Assembly (NCBI RefSeq): GCF_901709675.1
Contig: NC_051101.1
Span: 5,476,501 to 5,540,500 of the forward strand
Direction: 5' to 3'
Origin: Syngnathus acus
Lineage: Eukaryota > Chordata > Actinopteri > Syngnathiformes > Syngnathidae
DNA: 64,000 bases
Shown one piece after another: positions 1 through 13,800 of the stretch. Within the stretch, counting starts at the first letter, position 1. Every line of letters starts with the position of its first letter. The notes under the pieces are model-generated. The model worked only from the letters and a program-made list of their open reading frames with translations. It searched no databases and was not told the DNA's origin. The position numbers and the translations under genes were made by a program.

Positions 1-147
1 CTCCCAAAAATGTGATCAGCCATAGTAAGGGCAAGCTTTTTTTCCACATAGGATCTGTTGTGTTTAAATATTCCTCCCCTTAAAGAATAAATGCACCATT
101 TAAAAACGACATTTTAGAATTTGATTATTGTGATTTATATTCTGTAG

Positions 148-3100
148 GTTTTGACAACAATGGGCTGAAAACAGGCCCCCGTGCCACTCGCCAGAGCAAA
201 CCAGAAGAGCATGCTAGCCACTATTTCAACACCTTCTCAAAAGACATGCTTGTCCAGGTAGGAATTTTGCTTTTGAACACAATAGACCAAAACAAGTCAC
301 GTTGCAGAGAATTTGGCCATGCTTAAGAGTTTTGTGTGTGATATAGAGGATGGTTATTTTTGCCCAATACAATCATCTCTTTTTTTGATTTATCTTCCAG
401 TATTCCAAATCCTCTTGGGTTTTTTTTGCGCCTTTTCTGGCAGCTAATTCTTTGATGTCTTTTAACTCCGTCCCGCCATGTGCTCTCCTGTGTCACTCCA
501 GGGCTTAGAACACACAGCACAGAGAAACCAGAAGGCAAATCTAGTTTTTAGAAAGTATTTTTGTTTTTGTCGTTTGCTCCTGTGCCATCTGTTCCAATGT
601 AGTTATTGCAACTCCCTCCATTGGGAGCGGGTTGGCACTACAGGGACTTCGCAGGCTTCAGTTCATTATGTGGCAGACGGAGCGTGAACACATGAAAAAA
701 ATGAGAGAAGGGGCTGGAAGATGTTAATAGTAGAATTTGTTTTGCCAAATTTGAAAACAAAGGTGTCAAGTAGTATTTCTCGGTTTGTCAAATGTATTTC
801 TTGTCTGTTTGTGTGTTATTAGGCAATGGTGGGGATATTGCAGGGTAAAGTGCGAGGCGGAGAAGAGGAAAGCATTCTCATGCATGACCTTAAGCCATTT
901 CGCATCCTTATCAGTCTGCTTGACAAACCAGAGCTTGGTAATATGTCGTACAGTATGAAAAGTCAGCGCTATAAATTCCCATGCCGCTCTCCAGTGTCCA
1001 GCTCGTGTCTTGTGTGCCTCTCTCTTCAGGTCCAGCTATCTTAGAGGATGTTCTTATTGAAGTGTTTCGTACGCTGCACACAAAGTGTAAAACTGAGTTG
1101 GGCCTCCAAAACCAGAGTTCCTTCAGCAAGGACCACACACACCTTAGCAGGTTAGTCCACTCAACCACCTTCTCTTTTCACATATTTTGAATTCATAGTA
1201 TAATGCAAATGTCGACCTTTGAATTGCTTTTTAGCAAACTTCGAGAGAACAAGAAGACAGCGGAACTGATTAAAACAGCCAATCTCCTGTTCAACTCTTT
1301 CGAGCCATTCTACATGTGGGACTATATTGCTCGCTGGTTTGAGGAGTGCTGCAGGTTTCTATTTGGAAATAAGTTTTTAATATACATCATTTTATTTCTT
1401 AGGTTGGGGTACACTAACACTGGTATCAAAAAGTTGATTTGCCCGTTCTTTTATCCATGACTGATGCCAATTGTCATTCATTTATTGTTCTCACTTTAGA
1501 GGAAGGCAGTGCAGTTATTTCTTTTTATTCAGGAGATTCATTTTTTAAATCTAATCAAACATGAAATGGGCCTTTTGCAGCAATCTATTCAATAGATCAT
1601 TTTGAAACATTTGGGGTATATTAATGGGTCTTTGAAAAAGAAAAGCCAAAGTGTAAGTTATTACTAATGTGGGAAAGTTTGTGCGAAAGGGCAATAAGAT
1701 AACATTTATTTATTTTTTTGCACAATGGGTGAATTTGCATCAAAATTGCAAATTTGCCAGTCCTTATAAAGAACATCAAGATTGATCACTTTGCATTCAG
1801 TTTGTTTCTTCACCAACCAACAGATACACCATATGGCTTCTTTTGTAGGACGACACTGAATGTGCAAACGAGTATTCCAAAGCATGCCGGCAGTTTAGAT
1901 ACCTCAGAGCTCTCCTTAATGGAGTTTTGTCAGCTAGTTGATTTCCTGCTGGACATCGTTTCCTTGGTAAGTTTACTTGTGTTTTTTTTCTTTTTTTCTT
2001 TTATGTTGTTGTTGTTGTCTTTCCTACACCATCATCCATCATTCTCTTGTCTCTAGGTATTTGCCTTTATGTACAGTTATAGTACGTTAAAAAAAATCTT
2101 CTTTCATTTTTTTAAGTCCTGAATTTAATTTGTCTTATTTGAATCTTGATTTTAGTTGAATTTTCCAGTTGTGTATAATTGTTGTTTCTGTATTGTTAAC
2201 TCAAGTTTCATTTATTGTACAGATTTTGTTTCTCTCTTTGTTTTCATACTATTCTGTGTCTTTCTGGTCCTGCTTCTTTCCATGCATTGAGATTCCCTTC
2301 TTTCCTAGCTCTGCTTGGGCTCTTAATATATTTCTTGCCCCCCCCCCAATTTAGATCATTCACATCCTTTACGGTTTTTTGCTCAGTTCCCTTCCCTGAA
2401 CAGACATTTCTTGGTCCTGGGATGTTTCTGCTATTTTTAACGTCTGTGCCTCCACTCTTGTTTCTTAGGTGTGCAACGCCCCACACAAGCACAAACATAC
2501 TTGTGTGTCTCTTTCCCTGCCCAAAAATATATAGCAGATTTGTAAACTGAAGTACGGTTTAGAAATCTGCTCGTCTGTACTGTATTTCCAATTCAGTTTG
2601 GAAAGTCTTGTTTATTACCCTTTTTCAAGAGTGTGTGTCTGTGTGTGTTTTGGACACTGGCAAGAGAGGAATGTGATTAGTGTGCTGTGGCTTGTGCTCC
2701 GCTTGCTTCTGTCTGTTCAAACTATTTGCTCTTTCTCCCTGAAGCCTACTAGAAGCATGAGGGTAATCTGCCAGGTAAAGTACTGCTCTTTCCTGCTTTT
2801 TCACCTCATCCTGCTTCACTGAGGCTATGATAGCATTCCTGCAACATCCCACCAACTTTGATTTGGCCTCTAGTTCTACCCAGCTTTGCGTGATCATTTC
2901 TTAATTATGAATTGTGCTCTTAACTTCGAAATTCATATGGGAAAGAAGCTCTGGAAATAATCTCGTGTAATAAAATCTCATCCATAATGTTTGGTGAGGA
3001 TGTTGTGACAATGAAGTCTTCGCCCAGTGTGTCTGGGCTTTCTTAATTGCATGCAATTTTATGACTTTGTCTTGCTCACATATTTTTAAAGAAATATGAA

Positions 3101-6100
3101 TACCAACTCTGTTTATGTATATTCCAATATTTATTTCATGGTTCATTTGTCCCTTTTTTCAAATTTAGTCAAATTTTCCTCGTTAAACATCATATATATA
3201 TTAGTATGCAGCACTGTAGACTGTAGTTACTGTACTGTAAAATTTAACCTCTACACAAATGGCAAGAAATAAAAAAGCAAATGCATATTGCAAGTTAGCA
3301 TCTTGAAAAAAAAAAAACTTTGTTAGAGTGGTGCTCACTCTAACTTATTTTGCAAGAACCACATGGGAGACAATTAAGTCTTTTTGGGCACCTGCAGGCG
3401 GAGAGTCAATTCGTCGCTGTGCATACAGCGATGATCGAATGACGTCTGACTCTCCTCCTGCATGAGCATTTTTATTAAGAGAAACAGGGTGGGGGTGACA
3501 GTGGACTGGATAGGGAAGAGAAAACCCTTGACCTCTAGTCAAAGCATAGCAGGGGATGTTTTACGACATTGTGTAGGATGGGACAAGCTAGGTAATTTAT
3601 TACTGGTTACACACCAACGTAAGCATAAAACTAATCTAGCTAGGTTATTTATTACTGGTTACATACATTCCAACATAATCATACGATCAAGATAGTTTGG
3701 AAAACCCTGACAAACTTTATAGAAGTTACAACAAAATGACTTCACTTTAACTAAAAATTATAAACACAAGTGGCCAGTGGTCATGGCAATGCATAACTGG
3801 AAAAATTATATGTACTGTATATGTCCTTCAATTGTTTTAACTCACCATCATGACTAACGACACTCCTGATCTCGGCGCAAACATTTTGTGGTGGTTAAAG
3901 GGAGCCGTAGCTCTTACATAGTTTATCACCACCAGAGTGTGGACGTGCGAGTGCATAAATAATGCATCCAATGCATCTTTGAGTGTCCAGAAAAGCACTA
4001 TATAATCTGATTTATTATTATTTTCATTGATATTGTTATTGTATTAATATTATAGTCGCTCTGATTATGTAATGAGAAGGGACAACGCTGCTGTTGTACA
4101 TTTTGAACAGAGACATGGTGTGAATGTAATATAGACAACTTTGTTACATCTATTGTCACCTATTATAGGAGACGTACATCGAGATCCAGACAGAGCATCT
4201 TCCTCAGCTATTGCTGCGCATGGTGGCTGCACTAACCGGTCACCTGCAGACCTTGGGGCTTGGAGAGCTCACTCACTGCCTGCGTCTCTGCTCCAAGATC
4301 CTGAGCAAAGTACAACCACCATTAGTGTCGCCTTTGGCTCTGCCCCCAAGCCCCCAGGTGCAGGGCCTTTCCAGCTCCTGTGGAAATTCTACCGACTCCG
4401 CAAAGGATAAAAAAAATGATACTACTGTGAGTATAGTAAAAGTAGTGACATATTCCACACGATTTACAGCTGTCTTAAATTTTGTGGAAAACCTTCAATT
4501 ACCCTTCAGAATCAATGTTTTACTATTATAAAATACAATAAAGAATGTCTATCGGGAAAAAAAAAAAATTCTTTAAGAATCCAACCACAGGTGAGTATAA
4601 TCATAAAAAAAATCTTCCTTACTGACTTATTATTGAGCACTGTAGTCATGGCAGTGCCGTATACTGTGTTTACTTCAACTTTAAGTTGATACACCTAGGT
4701 ATTAAATTAAAAGTAGTTGTAAGTGGAAATAAACTACCATATACAGCTATAACAGCTTTGAGTTTTCTGGGAGGACTTTTACAATATGCTTTCATAGGGA
4801 GGACCATTGTTTTGTATTTTTGGGCAGCAGAAAACAGCAGTAAAACGTCATGGGGAAATTAAGGGGTTTAGTCCAACTCCTCAATTATTTGATGTGTCTG
4901 AAGACTTTTAAATTTTATTGATGTTTATATTGTCCTTGTCCTAATACACAAGTTTGTGCTGTTACATATATGCAATGTCCCATAACCACGTTTTGTTCCT
5001 GCTAATTGTAGTTCTAGTGTCTTGACCCATTTTGCCTAAATTACACCCCGCCCCCCTTCCCTCCATCCTAAACAAAAAAAAGAGAAATGTAGTCAGTTCA
5101 GATTAGGTCAAGCAGCTCATTTCCAGCTTTGATGATCTGCTTTTGACTAGGTAGTCCCAGCTATGGCCCAGCCATCTCGTGGTCCCTTGAGACTACTCGT
5201 TCGTTGTCCCGGTCCTTCTGGTCTCAATAACTGAATTCTGCTTCGTTAAGTGAGTGCAAGCTCACTGTGGCATTCAGTCAATCTGTCCCATGTTCAGAGA
5301 TGGATCAGCCTACACGGACTGAGCTGTGCCCGTAAGGAGCAAAGAAAAAGATGATAGTTAACCAACAGCTGAGCCCAGCTCGCCTGTACTCTCTTTGGAA
5401 GTACAGAAGAATGAAATAGCCTGTAGCTATCTCCAACAGAGTGGAAAACATGCCACATATATCCAACAAACACTTTTAATAGACCTCTGCCCCCACCCTG
5501 AAGAGCATATGGATGATGTGTGCTACCCTACATGCCACCTGAGTCCAGGCCCCAAAATGTGCCTGCTGCCTTAATCAAGGTGAATCCCAGGATACTTAGC
5601 TGCGCCCAGTGACTGCAAAAAAAAAAAAAAAATTCAACTTGTTGCACTGTTTGCTGTTTACATGTCAACATCCTTTTTTCAGAACAACAGCTGTGGACAG
5701 ATGTCAAAAGTTGTAGCACTTGTTCTATGTTCATTTGTTTCACTGCTGATTAGTGTGGATGTCTGTGCTATGTACGATGTAAAATTGTGAGGGATTGAAG
5801 GAATTATTAAAGTGTTATTTTCTCTCCTTTTCATCCTCCCGCAGACCCTTCCTGTGACTGTCGATCCACATGGAAGTGGGGAGGTGTTCAAAGGTGTAGA
5901 AAATCATACCATCTCATCTGAAACTTCCTTCACAGACTTTATCCAGTACCATGAGGGTGGCCCTGATACACATCCTCACATGCACCCAACACATAAAACG
6001 GGCATTCGTTCCTCGGGCCCATCACAACCTAAACCTGTGGACAAACCAGTCATGCAGTGCTGCTTGGAACACTTCCAGCAATTTATATCCCGGCTTATTA

Positions 6101-7835
6101 CCTTGTATATATCTTCTGAAGAAGTGAACAAAGACGAGAAGGACAGAGGCCTGGCGGTACAGTCAACTAGCCTTGTATTGGAGAGTACCTCACATTGTGG
6201 GCATGTAGATCTTACTAAGCCAAGTTTGGACACTGTGATGGTGCAGAAAGAGTGCATTGCTGCTTTTACTGCAGCCTGCCAGCTGTTCTTGGAGTGTTCC
6301 AGTTTTCCAGTGTACATTGCAGAGGGAAACCTGAAGGCCTCACCCACACAAGAACAAGAATGTGGTAAGTGTCCTAAAGAGTCGCTGCACCAATGTAATC
6401 AAAAGGCGGGGCTTCCGTAAAACATCACTAGTGTTCTCAGGCTTGCTTTGTAAAAGTACATGAACGCTCACACTTGATATTCGTTCTTGTCTAAGGTGTT
6501 TAAATGTCATACCACTTCAGAGATAGTATAGTCATTATCGGTAATGTAATATTATGTGAGACTAGGAAACCACTTTTGTTTATTTAAGGTCACATCACCT
6601 TTAGAACAAATGTGGAAATGATTACTTTGAACACACTAAAGCTATTGGTTAAACAGAATATCTATCATTCACAGTTCATGTGGTGTGATTAGTGGCTTTA
6701 GCTAAATGAACATACATCTGTTTATGAAAGACGTTAAAACTTGTGAAAGCAACGCAGTAAATATAATCTATTCAAGTGTTTTTCTGCCCCTATATACAGA
6801 CAGCGAACAGGGATGTCTGCCAGTGTGGCTGCAGGCACTCATGGATGCCACCTGCTTGGCTAGCAACTTCAGTCTGCAGGGTGTGGCCATTTCTCTGCTA
6901 ATGGACCTTGTGGGACTCACACAGTCTGTGGCCATGGTAACAGCTGAGAGTGTGGCATCCAGTGGCAACTCTGAGTCTGCCCAGCCAATGAGTCCCAGCC
7001 AAGGGCGAGTGGCTGTTGTCATCAGGCCCCCACTCACTCAGGGAATTCTTATGTACATCGCGAACAAGACCGACTTCTTTAAGGTAGTAATCATATGGAA
7101 CAACCATTTGTCTTTCCTCCTATTTTGCCCCTAACCATTTTGTCTGCTTGTGCATAGAATGTGGCTCTTATCCTGTGGGATCAGTTGAGTGAAGGAACAC
7201 CTCAGCACCATCAACGAAGTGTGGAGCTCTTCTATCAGCTCCACAACCTTGTACCATCTTCCAGCATCTGTGAGGATGTGATAAGCCAGCAGCTCATGCA
7301 CCGTGACAAGGTCAGTCCCGGGAATATCCAATCAGTGTGAGTAAAGCACCGCGTCGCAAACAAATCCTTGCTCTTTTATATTTTCTTACAGAGAATTCGC
7401 CTAGAAGCCCATGTAAAGTTTTCCGTGCTGTGGCATTTGACACGAGATTTAAACATGACCAAATCTTCTCCTTTTAATCGCGCATTTGACAGGTTGGTTC
7501 AAATGCATTTGTCTTTGCAGTGCGCTTGGTATTCCTCTACATTTTTTCATCTTTTATTTTACCCGACAGATCTCTTTTTATCATGCTAGACAGCCTGAGT
7601 TATTGGGATCCTTGTACAAGTTCAGTTGGCCGGGCATGGCTTAATCAGGTCCTTCAGCGACATGACATTGCTCGGGTACTGGAACCACTCCTTCTTCTTC
7701 TACTGCACCCAAAGACCCATAGAGTTTCCATTCAAAAAGTACAAGCCCAGCGCCACTGGGCCCATGTCTTTCCTGGCCTGCCTGAAAATGAACCATCAGA
7801 ACCTGTAGACCCCAGAGACTCAGGGTTCTCTGAAA
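148..7835 (+). CDS. dop1a: dop1a exons, first eleven in window
   Basis: Exons by splice signals and frame: 148-257, 823-937, 1030-1150, 1235-1354, 1849-1966, 4169-4426, 5845-6364, 6800-7083, 7158-7310, 7392-7492, 7570-7835. They encode the latter part of the N-terminal Dopey domain and the segment after it. Recognisable conserved strings are [18 protein letters not shown] (exon at 4169), [20 protein letters not shown] (5845 exon), [14 protein letters not shown] (6800 exon), [20 protein letters not shown] (7158 exon) and [20 protein letters not shown] (7570 exon). The 5845 exon carries a poorly conserved hydrophilic linker before the conserved part. The first exon enters with two bases of a split codon, so a further upstream exon must exist outside the window. 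Confidence 0.92.
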
Positions 7836-10800
7836 GTGAGTCGCCTTCTTTTAATTTTGTAAATGTTATATATTGGATATGAAATATCAGTAGGTGTGAC
7901 TCATAAGTCATTTCTTGCCTTTCCATTGCCTCGTTACAGTAACATTTTACCCAGTTTTTTTATTTCTGTCATTAGACTTCAGCCGTATGCAAGTGGACAG
8001 AATGGCACAGAGAGATTTCCCAGGTCTTGAAGTCGGTGACATGGAGCCATTTTGTCTTACTGTTAACCCTCTGAGTGACAGCTTATCCATACTGAGTCTG
8101 AGCAGTGAGAATTTACAACTAACTGCTGGATTTCAGCCTGCTGATCAGCAGGAGGAGCCCCATTCCTCTGAATCGACTGGTTCTCATTCCTCTCCAGTGG
8201 AAAATCAAAGTTTTGATGAGCCGGAGGTTGTAAACAGCATATCCAATAGTCCAGATCAACAGCCTGCTTCCTCAGATTCTTTGTCTGAAGACTCATTAGA
8301 GGAGACTGTTTTCTCTGTCGTAAACGATCTGATAGAAAATGTTCTGAGTTTAGTAGCTGAGGAGTCTCATGACATGCCGATTCAGTCTGAAGACTGGCCT
8401 CAGTCAGACTCGGAGAGTACTTCCTCAGATATATCCACTGGTGCCCATCTGGACTCTGGACTTACTCAAAGCTGCAACCACCAGACGCTGCCAGAGATGC
8501 TGGCTGAAGGAACACTGGAATTCCTTGGCGTCCCTTCACCTGATGTAGCTGCAGAAGAGCAGCAGCACAGAGAGGGCATCATTCGTCACAGTTCCTCACC
8601 TTCCATTGTCACATTACCTGACAACGCAGACCCAGCCATTTCAGACCACAATCTGCAAGTGGACAACTCTCAAGCACGCAAACGTAGCCATAGCAGCACG
8701 CAGCTCAGCCTTAAAGGCAAAATCATGGAGAAGCTGGCTGACAAATCCACGGGGGCTAAGCCTAAGACAAAAAAGTCCAAAAGGAAAGAGGAGGAGAGGC
8801 AGAGAAAAGCAGCAACCCAAGCTGATAAAACACAAACACCCAGTATATTCTTTGGGGATAGCCTAGATCTGGAGAACTGGTATAGCTGTGGGGAAGGGGA
8901 GGTATCAGAAATTGAAAGTGACACCGGCTCACCCAGTGGCTGTTCAGGTGGAAACGTTGGAGGTGTCAGTGTCGCAGGACGTAGATTGTCTTCCGACCCT
9001 TCTCGCTTCAATATCCATCCTCTCTACCAGCATGTTCTTCTATATCTCCAGTTATATGACTCCTCCAGAGCCCTCCATGCACTTTCTGCAGTTGCAGCAA
9101 TGCTAAGGTCTGCTCCCTCAGGATTTGTAAGCGCTATTTCCACTACCAGCATCAACAACACCTACACCCCCCAGCTATCTTTGCTCCAAAACCTGCTGGC
9201 TCGTCACAGGGTATCTGTCATGGGCAAAGACTTCTACTGCCCCATCCCACAAGACTCCCACTCCCACTCATTCCGCAGTGCCATGTATCTGGAAATCATC
9301 ATATCACTTTGTCTATACTTCCTAAGAAGCTTCTATTCGGCCCATGTGACAGCAGGCTCTCAGGACTTGGCGGGGAACCGGGCCATGCAGCTGACCAGTA
9401 TAGAAGTCTTAACTCTTCTGTTCAGTGAGCTGGCTAAAGTCACAGGTGGTTCAGCAAAGGGATTTGCTAGTTTCATCTATGATGTCTTGTCCAAATGTAA
9501 AGTTCAGAAGGTGGTTCTCCATTGCCTGCTCTCCTCCATATTCAGTGCTCAGAAATGGCATGATCAACGGGCGGCTGGTGTAAACATGTCCACAGTGGAG
9601 GAAGGTCTGTCAGAGGATAGTATTATCAACTTGTCAGAGGACCAGATGGACAGTTGTAGTGCAGTCCAGTCTCAATTACTGAGACTACTCCAGAGCCTAG
9701 TTGTACTTGAGCACAAGGTTCTTGTACCAGTCGAAGAAGGTGGAGAACCTGCGGCGGGAGCTGCAGGAGCTGTAGCAGCAGGCAACAGCACAGGAACTGG
9801 GTTTGAGATGTTAGGTGGAGATGTGGAGCATGTGAACCCTCAGCAGCCAATGACATCACTACAGTATCTTCACGGACAGCCGATCACAGCACAGGGCATG
9901 TTTTTGTGCGCTGTGATAAGGGCACTGCATCAACACCATGCATGTAAAATGCACCCTCAGTGGATTGGACTCATCACAGCCACACTCCCATACATGCGGA
10001 GGATTCTAAGAAGGGTGGTTGCATCAGTCACTCTACAGCTTTGCAGGAACTTGGACAATCTTCTTCACCAGTACCGATATGAGACTGGGATTACTGACTC
10101 CAGGTATTAAGAATTATATCATGGATATTGCTAACCGTATGCATTTTTTAAATTGCAAAGAACTTTGTTGCAAAGAAAAAAACATAAAACGTGGAAATGA
10201 TCCATATTATATCAAATTTAAGAAACATTACAATTATTTCATGATACACTGTATAAATTGAAGAAAAATATTTAATTTTGCTTTCAAACTGCATTTTCAC
10301 ATGCAAGTCAATTTTTTAACACCAGATGGCACTGTAGGCCAAAAAAAAAAATACACTACAGTACAACTTGTAATTTTGGAGAATATGAAATGTGCTTTAC
10401 ATATAAGATAAAATAATGATACAACCACGCAGACAGTAAATTAAAACAATTTAATATGCAGTCGTATTAATATGCATGTAAAGTAGACTTGGTAAATCCA
10501 TGTTTTGGAACTATTTCGGGTTTTTATATACTACATAAACTTTCTTTTTGTAGACCCCAATGGATGGCACTCTGCATTCCTCCTGACCTGTTACTGACAG
10601 TACTGGAGGGGATCACTGCAATGATCCACTACTGCCTGCTTGATCCCACTACCCAGTACCACCAGGTGATCACATAATTCATGTACTGTAAACACAATGA
10701 CCGGTTTTTTGTGCCAAATCAATGCTAAATACAATATTAATGTCGTACTGGTTACGCAGTATGATTAATATCAGTATATGGTTGACAATTAGCATTTTTG

Positions 10801-13800
10801 GTTAGTATTTGCATTGTATTTACATTGCTGACTCTCCTATTGATGACCTGTCAGTTACACGTGAGTGTTGACCAGAAGTACCTGGCTGAGGCTCGCTCAG
10901 GCATCCTGTCCATTCTCCACACCATCATGTCGTCTGTCACGCTACTCTGGAGTGTCCTCCATCATGCTGACAGCTCTGAGAAACCAGCTGCTGCTTCTGC
11001 TGCTTCCACTTCCAACATCAATTTGGGCTCAACTAAGGTATTCTAACCTAATGGCAGATAACTTAGGACAATGTTTTCAGCATTCCAGCAGTATAATAAG
11101 TTTAGAGTTGTCACTCAGGTGTCTTCAAATTGTAGTCACTAAAATTCGAAGGATTTTACATGTTAGCTGTGCAATACAGCAATCAGATTTTAAGTGAAGT
11201 AGTTGAAGGTGTGTATGATCTAAAACGCTAATGGGTTCCCAGATAGGACATAACAGCGTACATTTCTTACTTGTTTCTCATCTACAGAAAATTCGTCAGC
11301 AAGTCCTAGAGCTGCTCGGCCCCATTTCCATGAACCATGGTGCTCACTTTATGGCAGCCATTGCCTATGTTTGGAATGAAAGGAAACAGCTCAAGACACC
11401 CGTCAGAAATAAAGTGGGTATCCTTACACCCTGCCACAAACAATAATGTATTGCATTGTACTTGAGTAGCATTTTTAGAATACTAGTTCAACATGTATTT
11501 TAAGTTTAAAGGCAAATGATTGGCCTTTATAACTGTTTTGAGAAAAATGAATAACGTGCAACTTTTAACAAAATGGGTGGTTAGTCCAGAATTTTGTACT
11601 ACTTGTATGTTTGTATGTACAATGCTTAATACATTTATTAGGCCACATCATGCAGAGACCAATTTACGTATTCCATATGCTTTACTAGTTTCCCCAAAGT
11701 TTGAGGCAGCTCGCTATTTTTCTTGCAGAAAAGTCAGAAAATCCTGTCAATCCTTTTCTGTTCACCAAACTAGGTACGAAAACTGAATTTAATGTGATTT
11801 TGGTGAATTTGATTGAGATGCAGGCAGATTCTGATTTCTGCAGATGTGTGGTGGTTATGAATATGACAACAGCGTGCATCAAACCGTCTCAATTAATTAA
11901 CAATCAATTCATTAAACATTGTTACAATTAGCATCATTAACATTAACATAAACCAAAAAAGTACACAGACTTGTTAAGCAATATTAATTGTCCAGTACTA
12001 CGAAATACTGCTATAACAAAACCCTTACATTGGGTAGTAGTCAAAAGCAATTTTTGAGGTTGCCATATGCAGTATGCATTTACTCCACTAAAAGATAACT
12101 ATAAAATGCTCAAAATGTCTCTGTACTTTATTTGTCATAGTTATAAGAACTCTGCTTTGGTTCTGTATGACTTTCAGGTGATTCCTGTAGCTAGTGATGA
12201 ACAGCTGCTGCTGGTTGAGCTGGTTCGCTCAGTGAGTGCCATGCGCACTGAAACTGTCATGCACACAGTCAAAGAGGTTCTGAAGCAGCCACCAGCTATT
12301 GCAAAGGATAAGGTTGGTCTTTTTAAACTTTGCTGCCATTACCAAGTAGACATCTGGATTTACACAAACATCCAGTAGCTATATATTTTTTCCACACCAC
12401 CTATGTAATATAATGTACTTTCAGGCAGTTAGTTAATTTAGAGCAAATTCTGATCAAATATATGGTGTTATTTTTCTCAGCAATGACTTTACCCCCTTTA
12501 TACATGGTCTCTCATTTCATTGCTTGAAACATTTTAGAAACACATTTCTTTGGAGGTCTGCATGCTGCAGTTCTTCTATGCATATGTCCAGAGGTGAGTT
12601 TGTTACATATGAACATCAGTACAGTACAGTACAGTGTATTGATAAAATACTGTACATCAGTTGCAAAGCTGATGATTTGCTCACCCTAATAGCATGTTTT
12701 CTTACTGTCATAGAATCCCTGTATCCACGTTAGTTGATAGCTGGCCTTCTCTGCTGGCTCTGTTGAAGGACTCCGTGCAGTTAGGCTTGCCTGCCCCAGG
12801 ACAGTTTCTAATACTTGGGTCTGTATTTTAGTGTTTTTCTGAACACATCAAGATATTGAGATTAAACCTTGTTTCACGCTGACATTTTACATGGTTCTTA
12901 TATTTGTTTCTGTTCTCCAGTGTACTGAATGAATTCATTTTGAAGAACCCTAATCTGGAAAGTAAGAAGGACCAGCGAGAGCTCCAGGTTAAAACTTTGG
13001 TTGCCTGCATTTTCAATTGTCTTTTAATTTAATTCTAACATCGCTAACGCATCTTCATGTGCTATGTTTGTTTGCTTGTTTATGATTTTGATGGTGTTCA
13101 GGATGTGACACATAAAGTGGTGGAGGCCATTGGGACGATTGCAGGCTCCTCTCTAGAGCAGACCACATGGCTGAGGAGAAACCTGGAAGTGAAGGCCTCT
13201 CCTCAGATAGTTGTGGATGGAACTAACCTTGAAGCAGATGTTGAAGGTTATTTTTCTTATACTTATGAAGGACACTGCACAATCATCCAGTCCTATAATG
13301 TGCAATCCAGCTAAAGTAAATTTAAGATAATCTGAAAAAATGACCCAGACATTTATACAAAAATACCAATTTACTCATGTGAAGCTTAGAATGTATTATA
13401 TTTTTTTCATGGGCATGTGCTCCTCTTAGCCCCTGCTAATATTTTGCATATGTGTGTTTTTTTTTTAGATTTAATGCTTACAGTTATGGAGGCCTCTAGC
13501 TTCACCCCATCCGTTTACAGCGTTCATGCCCTCACGCTGCTGGCTGAGGTAAAACACTGCACTGCACCAATCCACCGGTCGATCTAACTCTCCATCCTGC
13601 ACTCACTTGTGGACAAGACCGCAAGATACTTGAACTCCTCCACTTGGGGCAGGATTTCATCACTAATCTTTGACTAGAACAAAGTTTTCATCAAATGGAA
13701 CAGAGCATCCTTAAAAGTATATTTAAGATTGTTGTAAGCCCCTGTAACATTATCCATCATAACACGGTGCTTATACATAGAAAAATTAGAAATAAAAAAA

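Larger units (their letters stand above)
1967..4168 (+). other. dop1a intron (2.2 kb) with retroelement insertions
   Basis: The longest dop1a intron in the window. The first 1.3 kb is T-rich on the plus strand with short poly-T runs and no recognised element. It then holds a solo LTR (3321-3712) and a repeat tail (about 3890-4040). Open frames in it show no splice-consistent or family-like protein. Confidence 0.8.

Noticed and set aside
11728-11773. Possible extra dop1a exon after CTTGCAG
   Set aside because: It would interrupt a junction conserved in vertebrate DOPEY1 (RNK to VIPVAS), and its sequence has no family resemblance.
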